The notes below the pieces were generated by a model that did no database searches, was not told where the DNA came from, and saw nothing but the letters and a program-made list of their open reading frames with translations. From NCBI RefSeq assembly GCF_009847015.1, contig NZ_WVEM01000005.1, forward strand, positions 1-64,000: a stretch of DNA of 64,000 nt, written 5' to 3'. Each line of letters begins with the position of its first letter. Positions within the stretch are counted from its first letter, which is position 1. Shown one piece after another: positions 52,502-62,084 of this stretch. Position numbers and translations under genes: made by a program. This stretch comes from Sunxiuqinia indica. GTDB lineage: Bacteria > Bacteroidota > Bacteroidia > Bacteroidales > Prolixibacteraceae.

Positions 52502-54142
52502 ATGAAGCATTTGTTTCATCCCAAGCTTTACAGTGTATTGAAGCAAGGGTACAGTAAACACCAATTTTCGAAAGATCTTTTTGCTGGAATTATTGTAGGA
52601 ATTGTGGCACTTCCGCTAGCCATTGCTTTTGCAGTGGCATCGGGTGTATCACCCGAAAAAGGATTGATAACAGCTATTGTCGCTGGACTAATCATTTCGG
52701 CTCTTGGTGGAAGCCGGGTACAAATTGGTGGCCCTACAGGAGCATTTATTGTCATTGTTTTTGGCATTCTGCAAACCCATGGGCTCGATGGTCTGATGAT
52801 TTCAACAATGATGGCGGGCATCATCCTCATTTTGTTTGGCTTATTGCGCTTGGGTTCTTTGCTCAAGTTTATTCCCCACCCTCTTGTGGTTGGTTTTACC
52901 AGTGGTATCGCATTGGTGATTTTCACAACTCAGATAAAAGACGCGCTGGGATTGACCATTGAGAAACTGCCCGCTGAGTTCATTCCGAAATGGACAACTT
53001 ACTTTACCCATCTTGAACTTGCAAATCCGTGGGCAATTGGCCTAACTACTTCAACAATACTCATTACCATTTTCTTTAAAAAAGTAACCACAAAAATACC
53101 GGGCTCATTTGTCGCCATCATTCTAATTACTGCCTTGGTTCAGTTTTTCGAATTGCCGGTTTCAAGCATCGAAACTGTTTTTGGCGACATTCCCAAAACG
53201 ATAAAGCTATCATTTCCATCTATTGAGCTGAGCCAATTAAGCAACTACCTGGCTCCCGCGCTTACCATTGCTTTGCTTGGAGGAATTGAATCCTTGCTCT
53301 CGGCCGTAGTCTCTGATGGGATGACTGGTGGCAACCACCGTTCTAATACCGAATTAATTGCACAAGGAATTGCCAATGTGATTACGCCTGTTTTTGGCGG
53401 CATTCCGGCAACAGGCGCTATTGCTCGTACGGCAACAAACGTTAAAAATGGCGGACGCACTCCCATTGCAGGCATAGTGCACGCCATCACTCTTTTACTG
53501 ATCATGCTATTTGTGGGACAGTGGGCTAAGCTTATTCCGATGTCTTGTCTGGCAGGAATCCTGATTGTTGTTGCCTACAACATGAGCGAATGGCGATCGT
53601 TTGTCTCTATTCTGAAAGGATCCGGCTTCGACATCCTGATTCTACTGGTCACCTTTTTTCTGACCGTTTTAGTCGATTTAACTTATGCCATTGAAGTGGG
53701 CATCGTACTTTCGGCTCTCTTATTCATGAAAAGAATGGCAGATGCAGGAACGCAGACTTCCAATGAAATAGACAGCGACGTACTGGAAAATTACGGTTCG
53801 CTCCCCGACGGATTGGCCATTTACGAGATCAGTGGCCCCTTCTTTTTTGCATCAGCCAAGCAGTATTGCTCCACTCTGAAAACGACAGGGCAAAAATCGA
53901 AGGTACTAATCATTCGAATGCGGCATGTGCCATTTATTGACTCTACGGGTATTCACAATTTGAAGGATGTTATTAAGGAATTGCACCAAGCCCATACTGT
54001 TGTGATACTCTCCGGCGTTCGTTCCGAAGTATTAAAAGAACTCAAGCAAAATAAAATCGTTGAATTACTTGACCACAGCCTGATCTTGCCAAGCTTTGAT
54101 TTAGCCTTGCAAAAGGCAAATGAATTCATTGAAAAACAATAG
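52502..54142 (+). CDS. SulP-family anion transporter with STAS domain
   Basis: Inner-membrane transporter of 546 residues with the SulP core (~1-420): LFAGIIVGIVALPLAIAFAVASGVSPEKGLITAIVAGLIISALGGSRVQIGGPTGAF is the family signature, and GNHRSNTELIAQGIANVITPVFGGIPATGAIARTATNVKNGGRTP the second. The cytoplasmic STAS domain (~440-546) has the VPFIDSTGIHNL strand-loop-helix with its usual Ser. It moves sulfate, bicarbonate or another anion; no carbonic anhydrase or sulfate gene lies beside it to decide. Confidence 0.93.
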   Translation: MKHLFHPKLYSVLKQGYSKHQFSKDLFAGIIVGIVALPLAIAFAVASGVSPEKGLITAIVAGLIISALGGSRVQIGGPTGAFIVIVFGILQTHGLDGLMISTMMAGIILILFGLLRLGSLLKFIPHPLVVGFTSGIALVIFTTQIKDALGLTIEKLPAEFIPKWTTYFTHLELANPWAIGLTTSTILITIFFKKVTTKIPGSFVAIILITALVQFFELPVSSIETVFGDIPKTIKLSFPSIELSQLSNYLAPALTIALLGGIESLLSAVVSDGMTGGNHRSNTELIAQGIANVITPVFGGIPATGAIARTATNVKNGGRTPIAGIVHAITLLLIMLFVGQWAKLIPMSCLAGILIVVAYNMSEWRSFVSILKGSGFDILILLVTFFLTVLVDLTYAIEVGIVLSALLFMKRMADAGTQTSNEIDSDVLENYGSLPDGLAIYEISGPFFFASAKQYCSTLKTTGQKSKVLIIRMRHVPFIDSTGIHNLKDVIKELHQAHTVVILSGVRSEVLKELKQNKIVELLDHSLILPSFDLALQKANEFIEKQ

Positions 54143-54294
54143 TAGAAATCAGAGCAACGACTAATAAGAATTTCATTTTACAAGGGCTTAAAGAGGATGA
54201 AACTCGCTGTAAACAAAGCGTTAAAATTCCTTTAAATTAAGGCATTCCCTTCAACAATATGAACAAGGCGTTGTTCTGAAATCAAAAAAGTACA

Positions 54295-55584
54295 ATGCCA
54301 GTAAATATACCAGAAACAGGAAAAAAACGAGTTGTCATTATCGGTGCCGGATTTGCCGGACTAAAACTTGCCCGAAAGCTCTATAAAAATGACTTTCAAA
54401 TCGTATTGGTCGATCGAAATAATTACCATCAGTTTCAACCCTTGTTTTACCAGGTAGCTACCTCCGGACTGGAACCCAGTTCAATCTCGTTTCCCCTTCG
54501 AAAGGTTTTTCAGAAAATAAAAAATGTGCATATCCGGATTGCTAACGTTGAGCGTATTCGCACAGAAGAGAAGATCATCGAAACTTCGCTGGGAACCATG
54601 TGGTACGATTATTTGGTAATTGCAACCGGAGCTACAACCAATTTTTTCGGCAATAAATGCTTTGAAGAAAATGGTGTTCCCATGAAATCGGTATCAGAAG
54701 CATTGTATTTGCGTAACCGCATTTTACTGAACTTTGAAAAAGCAGTCACCATTCGAGATCCCAAAGAATTGAAGCAGCTATTAAGTGTGCTGGTTGTTGG
54801 CGGTGGCCCAACTGGCGTTGAAGTATGCGGAGCTCTGGCGGAAATGAAGAAATACATCCTGCCCAAGGATTATCCTGATCTGGATTTCAGCTCGATGGAG
54901 ATCTCATTGATTGAAGCGAGTCCCCAACTACTTGGTGGTATGAGTAAAGAGTCGGGGGCAAAAGCAAAAAAATACCTCGAAGATTTAGGCATTAAAGTAA
55001 TGCTTTCGCATAGAGTCGTTAACTACGATGGGCAAACCGTTGAACTGAAAGATCATGAAAATTTCCAGACAGAAACTCTTATTTGGGCTGCCGGAGTTCA
55101 AGGGCAAATGCCGGAAGGAATTGAGGCCAACAAACTTGTTCGGGGCAATCGAATAAAAGTAGACCGTTATAATCAGGTTGAAGGAATGGAAAATGTTTTC
55201 GCAATTGGCGACATTGCCTACATGGAGACCGAAAAGTATGCCAAGGGGCATCCGCAGGTAGCGCAGGTTGCACTACAGCAAGCAGCAACGTTGTCAAAAA
55301 ACCTGATCAACAAACAAGAATCAAAAGATTGGATAAAGTTCGAATACAAGGACAAAGGTTCGATGGCTACAATCGGACGTAATCGTGCAGTAGTTGATTT
55401 ACCCTTCTTTCGGTTCAGCGGATCTTTGGCTTGGCTCACCTGGATGTTCGTTCACCTGATGTCGATTGTAGGAGTAAAAAACCGTTTGGTTATCTTCATC
55501 AATTGGCTGTGGAAATACTTCACTTTCGATCAATCGCTACGGTTGATCCTGAGAGCTTCGTCCGAAAAACCAAACCGTCGCTAA
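54295..55584 (+). CDS. ndh: Type II NADH dehydrogenase (NDH-2)
   Basis: FAD-containing NADH:quinone oxidoreductase without proton pumping, 429 residues. FAD site RVVIIGAGFAGLKLARKL near residue 13; quinone-proximal YHQFQPLFYQVATSGLEP; NADH site LSVLVVGGGPTGVEVCGAL at ~165; second FAD motif VFAIGDIAYMET at ~305; EYKDKGSMATIGRNRAV is the usual NDH-2 end of the core. The C-terminal ~60 residues are hydrophobic/amphipathic (LAWLTWMFVHLMSIVGVKNRLVIFINWLWKY) and dock it to the membrane. Its stop overlaps by 4 bp that of the convergent kinase gene. Confidence 0.92.
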   Translation: MPVNIPETGKKRVVIIGAGFAGLKLARKLYKNDFQIVLVDRNNYHQFQPLFYQVATSGLEPSSISFPLRKVFQKIKNVHIRIANVERIRTEEKIIETSLGTMWYDYLVIATGATTNFFGNKCFEENGVPMKSVSEALYLRNRILLNFEKAVTIRDPKELKQLLSVLVVGGGPTGVEVCGALAEMKKYILPKDYPDLDFSSMEISLIEASPQLLGGMSKESGAKAKKYLEDLGIKVMLSHRVVNYDGQTVELKDHENFQTETLIWAAGVQGQMPEGIEANKLVRGNRIKVDRYNQVEGMENVFAIGDIAYMETEKYAKGHPQVAQVALQQAATLSKNLINKQESKDWIKFEYKDKGSMATIGRNRAVVDLPFFRFSGSLAWLTWMFVHLMSIVGVKNRLVIFINWLWKYFTFDQSLRLILRASSEKPNRR

Positions 55585-56708
55585 TGATCAGGCTTCAAAT
55601 CGATATAAAAGGAAGTGCCTCCTTCGTGTGTCGAGGTAAAGCCGACATTGCCATTTAAGTAGCGTTCGCCAAGTAATTTCATACTATAAGTACCAAGCCC
55701 CCGGTTTTTTCCTTTAGTTGAATACGACCTTTGGAAAATTTGCATTTGGATTTCTCTGGGAATATAGGTCTTATTGTGAACACTAAAACGAATAGAACTG
55801 TTTAAATCTTCAGCTTTCAATACAATGTGTTCGCCCTCTTTTATGGCTTCCATCGCATTCTTCACCATATTGATCAACACCCTGATTAAGACTGTACGAT
55901 CAGTGTTAATAAACTCATTAACAGCCTCATTAACAAGATCAATTTTTTTATTCCGAGCAACATCATTGAATCGAATCTGACTAGCTACTTCATTCATTAA
56001 ATTCTGAATGCTAACCTCTTTTTTCTCTAACTGCAGTTCTCCGGCTTCTGCTTTTATCATTTGCTGCTGACTTTTTATTTCATCAACAATTTGTTCGGAC
56101 AGCAAACGAGCAATATCCAGATATTCTTCCTTCTCCTTTTCTTCCAGCATGGGAAGAACTTCGAGCACTCCGCTCAACCCTCCGGCAATATTAAGCACAT
56201 CATGAAAGAATATTCGCTCAAGTAAGGCTTTTCGTTTCTTTTCAGTAATATCATTGATCGAAACAATCAGGTATTCTTTATCAAAATGAATTGGGGTGGC
56301 TGTTATCTCAAAATCCAACTGATGAGAAATACCATTGTCTTTGCAAGCAATTCGACACTCGCGTACAATTTTCGCTTTAGTTCCCCAAGCATCATCAAAT
56401 GCTGTTTTGGCTCCACAGTACTGACATTTTTCAGTTGTCCCGCAGCCGCCCGTATTATTCACAGCATTCACGCATTTAAAAATCTCTCCGGGCCGCACAC
56501 CTAAAATATGTTTCTCAAGGTCAAGGTTGTACTTTTCAAACATCTCGTCATTCGAAAAAACCACTTGATTATAGTCATTCAGAATGCAGATAATTGACGA
56601 CATTGCTGCCAATAAATCCCTGACATACTCTATCTTACCAATTTCAACCCGACTTTTCAGAACTTGTTGAAGTGTCTCCCGGTAAGCCAATCTATTTTTT
56701 TCTTTCAT
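55581..56708 (-). CDS. PAS-domain sensor histidine kinase with cysteine cluster
   Basis: 375 residues from ATG 56708 (the in-frame TTG at 56723 is not needed). No signal or membrane helix, so cytoplasmic. PAS domain at ~28-150 with an inserted cysteine set (FKCVNAVNNTGGCGTTEKCQYCGA, four Cys) that could hold a metal or Fe-S cluster. Dimerisation helix with His in LERIFFHDVLNIAGGLSGVLEVL. HATPase with VLIRVLINMVKNAMEAIKEGE and GLGTYSMKLLGERYL. The FFHDVLN box differs from the usual HExRxP, so a HisKA variant. No response regulator adjacent. Confidence 0.88.
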   Translation of the reverse strand: MKEKNRLAYRETLQQVLKSRVEIGKIEYVRDLLAAMSSIICILNDYNQVVFSNDEMFEKYNLDLEKHILGVRPGEIFKCVNAVNNTGGCGTTEKCQYCGAKTAFDDAWGTKAKIVRECRIACKDNGISHQLDFEITATPIHFDKEYLIVSINDITEKKRKALLERIFFHDVLNIAGGLSGVLEVLPMLEEKEKEEYLDIARLLSEQIVDEIKSQQQMIKAEAGELQLEKKEVSIQNLMNEVASQIRFNDVARNKKIDLVNEAVNEFINTDRTVLIRVLINMVKNAMEAIKEGEHIVLKAEDLNSSIRFSVHNKTYIPREIQMQIFQRSYSTKGKNRGLGTYSMKLLGERYLNGNVGFTSTHEGGTSFYIDLKPDH

Positions 56709-56816
56709 ACACAAACAAGCCAAAAATCACTACAAGATACTAAAATTTCAATGATTTGTGGGCTTCTTCAAAAAAATAGAATCGCTATAAACTAGAGACT
56801 TATGTACAGTATTACA

Positions 56817-58214
56817 TCATTTAGCTCCTTCACAAACAATCTTCTCAACCTCTCCTGGATTAATTGGAATCCGATCTCCAATTAATTCAGCTCCATCAGC
56901 GGTAATCAATAAATCATCTTCTAATCTTATTCCTCCAAAATTATAATAATCATCCAATCGATTAAAGTTGATAAAATCAGCATTTATTTTTTCTGATTTC
57001 CATTTTTCGATCAATGCCGGAATAAAATAAATACCCGGCTCATTGGTGATCACAAAACCTTCCTGGAGTCGGCGCCCAAGGCGCAAAGCCGAAGTTCCAA
57101 ATTGATTCACTGGCCTGATTTCATGGTCGTAACCAACATAAATTTGCCCTAAATCCTCCATATCATGTACGTCAAGTCCCATCATATGCCCAAGCCCGTG
57201 TGGCATAAACAAAGCATGAGCTCCCGCCTGAACAGCCTCATCAACATCTCCCTTCATTATTCCAAGCTGTTTCAGTCCGTCAGCAATCACTTTGGCTGCT
57301 TCAAGATGAACTGACAAATAACTGACTCCCGGTTTTGACAACTCAGTTGCTCGATTATTTGCCGCTAAAACAATTTCATAAATCTCGCGTTGCTTTTGGC
57401 TAAACTTACCGCCAACAGGAGAAGTTCTTGTAAAGTCAGAAGCATAGTAATTACTGGTTTGCGATCCGGCATCAACCAATAAAAGTCTGCCTTCGTCCAA
57501 TATATTGGAATGAACGTGATTGTGGAGGGTTTGCCCATTTTGTGATAGAATAATCGGAAAAGAAGGAGGATTTCCATTCGACAATGAGATTCCCTCAATA
57601 ATTCCGGCTATATTCTGTTCCCACACCCCGGGGTGTGCCATTTTCATTGCAGCCACATGCATCTCGTAGCCGCCAGCAGCAGCTTTTTTAAGCTCTTCAA
57701 TTTCAAGCTCATCTTTTACCGAGCGTAAATCAACAATCGCTTTAATCAGTTCCAACGATGCCTTTTCTTGTAAATCGCCAATTGAAACTCTGGTTAATTC
57801 GTGCAATAATAATTTATTATCGCCCCGGTAAGGAGGTGTAAAATGAATTTTTCGTCCTCTGGAAATAGCTTCCTGAACGCTATCGAATAGTTTCTTATAA
57901 GGCATGGCCTTTTTTACACCTACGTGCACAGCCTTCTCTTGCATGCTATCCTGCGGTCCCATCCAAATAATATCATCCATTGTATAATCATCTCCAAACA
58001 GCATTTCATCTCCTGATTCTACATCGATTAATCCTACTAGTCCCGGAAAATCTAAGCCGAAGAAATATATAAAATTACTATCCTGGCGAAAATGATAGGT
58101 GTTGTCAGGATAATTCATGGAAGCTTCGTTATTTCCTAACAACAAGATAATCCCATCTTTGACCTTTGTTTTCAGCTGCTTCCTTCTTTCTATATAAACC
58201 TCGCGATTAAACAT
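56817..58214 (-). CDS. pepP: Xaa-Pro aminopeptidase (aminopeptidase P, M24B)
   Basis: 465-residue cytoplasmic metalloprotease that releases an N-terminal residue before proline. N-terminal creatinase-like domain ~1-170, pita-bread domain after. Metal ligands are visible: Asp in LLLVDAGSQTSNYYASDFTRTSPV (both Asp), His in MPHGLGHMMGLDVHD, Glu in VITNEPGIYF and Glu in GGIRLEDDLLIT. LHNHVHSN is the substrate histidine loop. It stands alone and diverges from the kinase-like gene at 58394. Confidence 0.93.
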   Translation of the reverse strand: MFNREVYIERRKQLKTKVKDGIILLLGNNEASMNYPDNTYHFRQDSNFIYFFGLDFPGLVGLIDVESGDEMLFGDDYTMDDIIWMGPQDSMQEKAVHVGVKKAMPYKKLFDSVQEAISRGRKIHFTPPYRGDNKLLLHELTRVSIGDLQEKASLELIKAIVDLRSVKDELEIEELKKAAAGGYEMHVAAMKMAHPGVWEQNIAGIIEGISLSNGNPPSFPIILSQNGQTLHNHVHSNILDEGRLLLVDAGSQTSNYYASDFTRTSPVGGKFSQKQREIYEIVLAANNRATELSKPGVSYLSVHLEAAKVIADGLKQLGIMKGDVDEAVQAGAHALFMPHGLGHMMGLDVHDMEDLGQIYVGYDHEIRPVNQFGTSALRLGRRLQEGFVITNEPGIYFIPALIEKWKSEKINADFINFNRLDDYYNFGGIRLEDDLLITADGAELIGDRIPINPGEVEKIVCEGAK

Positions 58215-58393
58215 GATTACAAGTTTTTGGTTGAAATGTGAAGATATAAACTTAAACGATCTATTCTCATGATATTTTACACCTTAAACGCATAAATTAC
58301 AAACAAGCAACTGAATTATTTAATACTCATAAACATATAACTGAAAGCAAATCCAAAACGTAAAAGAAAATAACTCGGTAAAATCGATCAATA

Positions 58394-59104
58394 ATGGAAA
58401 ATTCGCTACTTAGTTACATGAACAAGCGCTTTGAAGAAGCATCAAACCCAAAAGCCAAACTCACGACTAATGCCGGACCGGTAATTACAATTTCGAGGCA
58501 GGCTGGCTGTGGTGGCCTGCACATCGCGCAAATGCTTGCCAAGTCAATGGATGACCTCGGCCTTTGCAAAGAATGGCAGGTAATCAGCAAAGAAATTCTT
58601 CAAAAAAGCGCACAGGAACTGAAGCTTTCCCTGAATAAAGTCGACCGCTTATTTACCACAAAAGAGCACAATACCTTCGATGAAGTTCTGGAAGCTTTCA
58701 ATACAAAAATGTACAAAAGCAATCGCGTTATCCTGAAAACTGTAAAAGAGGTAATTAAAAGCTTTGCGGTTGATGGATGCTGCGTTATTCTTGGACGGGG
58801 TGGAGAGTTTATTACACGCGACATTGAACAGTCGTTGCATATTCGGCTGGAGGCTCCTTTGAAATGGAGAGTTGATAAAATTGCTGCGAAAAGAGCGATC
58901 TCACAAGACGAAGCAAATAAACAGATAGCTGAGACAGAAATGAAACGAGAAACTTATCGAAAACACTACCTGAACAAAAATCACCCGGTAGAAAATTACG
59001 ATTTAACCATCAATGTATCGGCTTTTACCCCAAGCAACGTTGTTGAGCTGATTAAAAGATCAGTCGAGCTTAAAGGAATGATGGGAAATACTCCATTCCA
59101 TTGA
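58394..59104 (+). CDS. Cytidylate kinase-like family protein
   Basis: 236 residues, P-loop kinase fold of the cytidylate-kinase-like (DUF) family. The nucleotide loop near residue 33 reads ITISRQAGCGGLHIAQMLAKSM, a modified P-loop without the GxxGxGK lysine. CVILGRGGEFITRD, HIRLEAPLKWRVDKIAAKRAIS (lid arginines) and KHYLNKNHPVENYDLTINVS follow. The substrate is unknown; CMP phosphorylation should not be assumed because a separate Cmk normally exists. Convergent with the DUF1080 gene (13-bp gap). Confidence 0.83.
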   Translation: MENSLLSYMNKRFEEASNPKAKLTTNAGPVITISRQAGCGGLHIAQMLAKSMDDLGLCKEWQVISKEILQKSAQELKLSLNKVDRLFTTKEHNTFDEVLEAFNTKMYKSNRVILKTVKEVIKSFAVDGCCVILGRGGEFITRDIEQSLHIRLEAPLKWRVDKIAAKRAISQDEANKQIAETEMKRETYRKHYLNKNHPVENYDLTINVSAFTPSNVVELIKRSVELKGMMGNTPFH

Positions 59105-59117
59105 CTCCTCAATAATT

Positions 59118-60599
59118 TCAACCGGTAATTTCAGTTGGCAAGCCCTTGGTCTGAACAGGTTTAGCCCCATCTGGTTTTGGCAAAAACATATCTTTATACG
59201 TCAAGCCCAATTTCTCTATCATTTCGAGACTATACTCCAACCTTCCAAAATTAGGAGTAACATTATTGGTTCCGAATGAAAACTTCACCCCGGCATCTTT
59301 GGCTTTTTGTAATACTTTTTCTGAAGGTAATTTTAGTCGGCTGTTTATTTCAAGAGCAACATTGTTTTCAACAAGAACTTTCACAATTCGGTCAATGCGC
59401 TCGTCGGTCCAAAGCTCATTATATTTAGCAGCTATTTTTTCAGGCAGATAAGTAGGATTGACATAAATATCAATGGGTTCCTTCGAAACAATGGCCTCAA
59501 TTTTACCGACTAGTTGCTCCATAAAATCTTGCTCATCATCAATAAAAACCTCCTCAGGAACCCACAATCTCATTCGTCTGCCCTTTTTATCTGTCCATGT
59601 CATCGCATCGGTAAACACATAATCAAACTCGGCAATCGCCTCAGCCGAAAATAAGGTCACCCACTCGCGACCTTCAGCCTGCATTCCTCTGAATATCGGT
59701 TTCCCTTTCACGGTGTCCATGTAAGCATACAACGATTCGTCATCGGTAACCGGGAACTTCAACCCACAGTTTGGAGCTATCCCATAGTTGATTCCCAGTT
59801 TCATCGAGTTTTCAACAGCCTGCTCAACAGTCAATCCTCCTTTTAAGTGCACATGAAAATCGACAAGCGGAAAATTTGCCATATGAAGCTTCGTTACCTG
59901 AGTATCCCATTCCTTATCAACCGAGGATTTTAGCTTCTCACTATCAGGAAGTTCTTTCAGTTTGATATTTTTAAAAGATACGGTACTATTCGGATCATGT
60001 GCCTGCAATGCAATTTGTCCACGATCAATTACTTTATAGCTGTCATTTTTTACGCGGTATGGATCATCAGGCTGAATATAATTAACGACTTGCTGCCCAT
60101 CCACGAATATTTCAACATGATTTTCAACCACCTTGATTCTTAGATCAAACCACTCATTATCCTTGGCTGATTGGTAGTATACATTTCTAAAGTTGTACAA
60201 GCTTCCGGTTTTCCGTAGCTCCGGGCTTTGTTCCGAACCAATATAACTGTTGTTCACTTGAACTTCATACCCTTTAAGCGGCCAACTTTTTTCTTGTTCT
60301 TTAGTATGAAAAAATACGCCTGAATTGGAATGAGGCTGTGTTTTCACGTTCAATTTAAGTTCGAAATTTCTAAAAATTCCATGATTTTCACCTCCGCGAT
60401 AGTAAAGATGAGAGCGTTTTCCATGGCAAACCAATTCGCCATCGACAACCTTAAAAGACTCCTGATTTTCATGGGCGATCCACCCATCCAGATTTTGTCC
60501 GTTGAATAAGGTAATCCAATCGCTTTTGCTCTCAGTTTGACATGAATTAAAAAGGATAGACAGAAAAAGCACGATAAATAATCGGGAATAATTATTCAT
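59118..60599 (-). CDS. DUF1080 (3-keto-disaccharide hydrolase) fused to a PHP-like domain
   Basis: 493-residue lipoprotein from ATG 60599: MNNYSRLFIVLFLSILFNSC has Cys20 in a lipobox. Residues ~25-220 are a DUF1080 concanavalin-like domain (WITLFNGQNLDGWIAHENQES, NSGVFFHTKEQEKSWPLKGYEVQVNN, ISVKNIKLKEL-type end), which in studied members cleaves 3-keto-glycosides. Residues ~245-480 look like a PHP or amidohydrolase-type barrel (PLVDFHVHLKGGLT, IAPNCGLKFP, LEINSRLKLPSEKV, KFSFGTNNVTP) with the metal-binding HxH. An unusual fusion. It lies 60 bp downstream of the MFS gene on the same strand, probably one operon for uptake and cleavage. Confidence 0.75.
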   Translation of the reverse strand: MNNYSRLFIVLFLSILFNSCQTESKSDWITLFNGQNLDGWIAHENQESFKVVDGELVCHGKRSHLYYRGGENHGIFRNFELKLNVKTQPHSNSGVFFHTKEQEKSWPLKGYEVQVNNSYIGSEQSPELRKTGSLYNFRNVYYQSAKDNEWFDLRIKVVENHVEIFVDGQQVVNYIQPDDPYRVKNDSYKVIDRGQIALQAHDPNSTVSFKNIKLKELPDSEKLKSSVDKEWDTQVTKLHMANFPLVDFHVHLKGGLTVEQAVENSMKLGINYGIAPNCGLKFPVTDDESLYAYMDTVKGKPIFRGMQAEGREWVTLFSAEAIAEFDYVFTDAMTWTDKKGRRMRLWVPEEVFIDDEQDFMEQLVGKIEAIVSKEPIDIYVNPTYLPEKIAAKYNELWTDERIDRIVKVLVENNVALEINSRLKLPSEKVLQKAKDAGVKFSFGTNNVTPNFGRLEYSLEMIEKLGLTYKDMFLPKPDGAKPVQTKGLPTEITG

Positions 60600-60659
60600 T
60601 GAATAAGGTTTTGTTGGTTGTTCGGTCAAAGATACAAACTCCTAACTGAACCCTGATAT

Positions 60660-61997
60660 TTAAGCGGAGAGTTTTTCCTGTGGATTATCGGCTTTCAATG
60701 CTGCAAAAAAGTTGACCACGACAATGAACAAACAGATATATGCAGCCCATGAATACCCACCCAAGCGAGTAAAGGAAAAACTGAACATCAATGGCCCAAG
60801 AGCGCTAAAAAAAACAAGCGCACTCATGGCAAACCCACTAATTGCACCCAAATGTTGACGACCATAAAACCGCGGCCAAACCACAGAGCTCAAGACACTA
60901 AAAAGTCCACCAACAATACCATTTCCAATAATCAGAAATACATATGGAACGCCTGGAGATAGCAGAGCCAGGCTAACCATTGAAATCATCTGACCAACTA
61001 AAAAGACCAATAACAAATATTTCATCTTAATATGATCGCTTAACCATCCGCCGGCTAGTGAAATAAAAACAGAAATAACCGACGTAGGCACAAAAACGGC
61101 TAAAGCAATCGTTTTGTCCATTGAGGCCGATTCGAATATGGATACGATATTGAATGTAAAACCGGTGATATATAAAGCTTGCATGGAAAGTGCAATTACT
61201 AAAACCCAAAAAGGAAATGAACGCTGTGCTTCCTTCAAGGTAAATTGTTTTACTGCTTTATGCTTTATCTTGCTTCGCCGTTCAGCTTGCTCAACACTTT
61301 CACCATCCGGTTCCAAACCACAATCTTCAGGATTATCCCTAAAAAAGATGAGCACGACCAAACTAAACCCGAAACCTGCAATTAATGCTAAAAAAATCCA
61401 TGCCCAACGCCAACTGTAAGTTTCAATAAAATAGTCGAACACCAACGGAGAAATGGCAAACCCCACCGAAACAAAGACACTGCTGATGCCATTGACCAAA
61501 CCACGCTTCCGATCAAACCATTTCATCATCATATTTCGGGAAAGCATGGTTAAAACTCCCTGACCTGAAAATCGCAATAAAAAGAACCCAAGCATAATGA
61601 TGAAAAAACTCAGGTAGAACTGGAGATCTCCAATCTGAAAAATGCGCCCCAGGCTAAATGCAATCCGATCGACCTGACTCAAATAAATCAACACGCATCC
61701 TAAAGTAATTGTAATAATGCCGCCAAGCCACCGAGCTCCTATTTTATCGTACCATTTCCCAGCCTTTGTTAGCATGAACGAACTGCTGATGGTACCTAAA
61801 AGATAAGCCGTACTTAACTGGTTTCGGCTAAGATTTAAAGCGTCAATCAAATGGTCGGTAAACGTAGAGACGCCCATCGTTTGACCAGGAATACTCATGA
61901 TAACCCCCAGCGTTCCCCACAGTATAATGAACCATCCATAAAACACCGGCGATTTCGCAGGGTCAAAAGGGAAATTGTTATGCCGCATTTTATTCAT
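60660..61997 (-). CDS. MFS transporter
   Basis: 445 residues, twelve predicted membrane helices in two halves with the cytoplasmic loop ~205-240 (NPEDCGLEPDGESVEQAERRSKIKHKAVKQF). LPG-like motif A is modified (GKWYDKIGARWLG), and GRQHLGAISGFAMSALVF is near the end. The resemblance is to the oxalate/formate or monocarboxylate-type MFS transporters; the substrate is not determinable. ATG 61997 or ATG 61988 (MRHNNF). Upstream gene of the DUF1080-PHP pair; a 17-bp inverted repeat lies 50 bp before it. Confidence 0.85.
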   Translation of the reverse strand: MNKMRHNNFPFDPAKSPVFYGWFIILWGTLGVIMSIPGQTMGVSTFTDHLIDALNLSRNQLSTAYLLGTISSSFMLTKAGKWYDKIGARWLGGIITITLGCVLIYLSQVDRIAFSLGRIFQIGDLQFYLSFFIIMLGFFLLRFSGQGVLTMLSRNMMMKWFDRKRGLVNGISSVFVSVGFAISPLVFDYFIETYSWRWAWIFLALIAGFGFSLVVLIFFRDNPEDCGLEPDGESVEQAERRSKIKHKAVKQFTLKEAQRSFPFWVLVIALSMQALYITGFTFNIVSIFESASMDKTIALAVFVPTSVISVFISLAGGWLSDHIKMKYLLLVFLVGQMISMVSLALLSPGVPYVFLIIGNGIVGGLFSVLSSVVWPRFYGRQHLGAISGFAMSALVFFSALGPLMFSFSFTRLGGYSWAAYICLFIVVVNFFAALKADNPQEKLSA

Positions 61998-62046
61998 GCT
62001 GCAAAGCTATTGGTAATATGGCTGGTCGTTCGGGAAATGAATATAA

Positions 62047-62063
62047 TGTGAACACTATTCACA
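62047..62063. promoter_or_regulatory. Operator-like inverted repeat before the MFS gene
   Basis: TGTGAA (62047-62052) and TTCACA (62058-62063), 5-nt spacer. Resembles a CRP half-site pair but with spacer one base too long for TGTGA-N6-TCACA. A minus-strand TAGCTTTG (62002-62009) fits the -7 consensus nearer the gene. Confidence 0.4.
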
Positions 62064-62084
62064 ATTTCTTAAACAGGTGGGCAA

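Noticed and set aside
62047-62063. CRP binding site before the MFS gene
   Set aside because: The spacer between TGTGA and TCACA is 7 instead of 6, and classical CRP regulation is not established in Bacteroidota; kept only as an unspecified inverted repeat.
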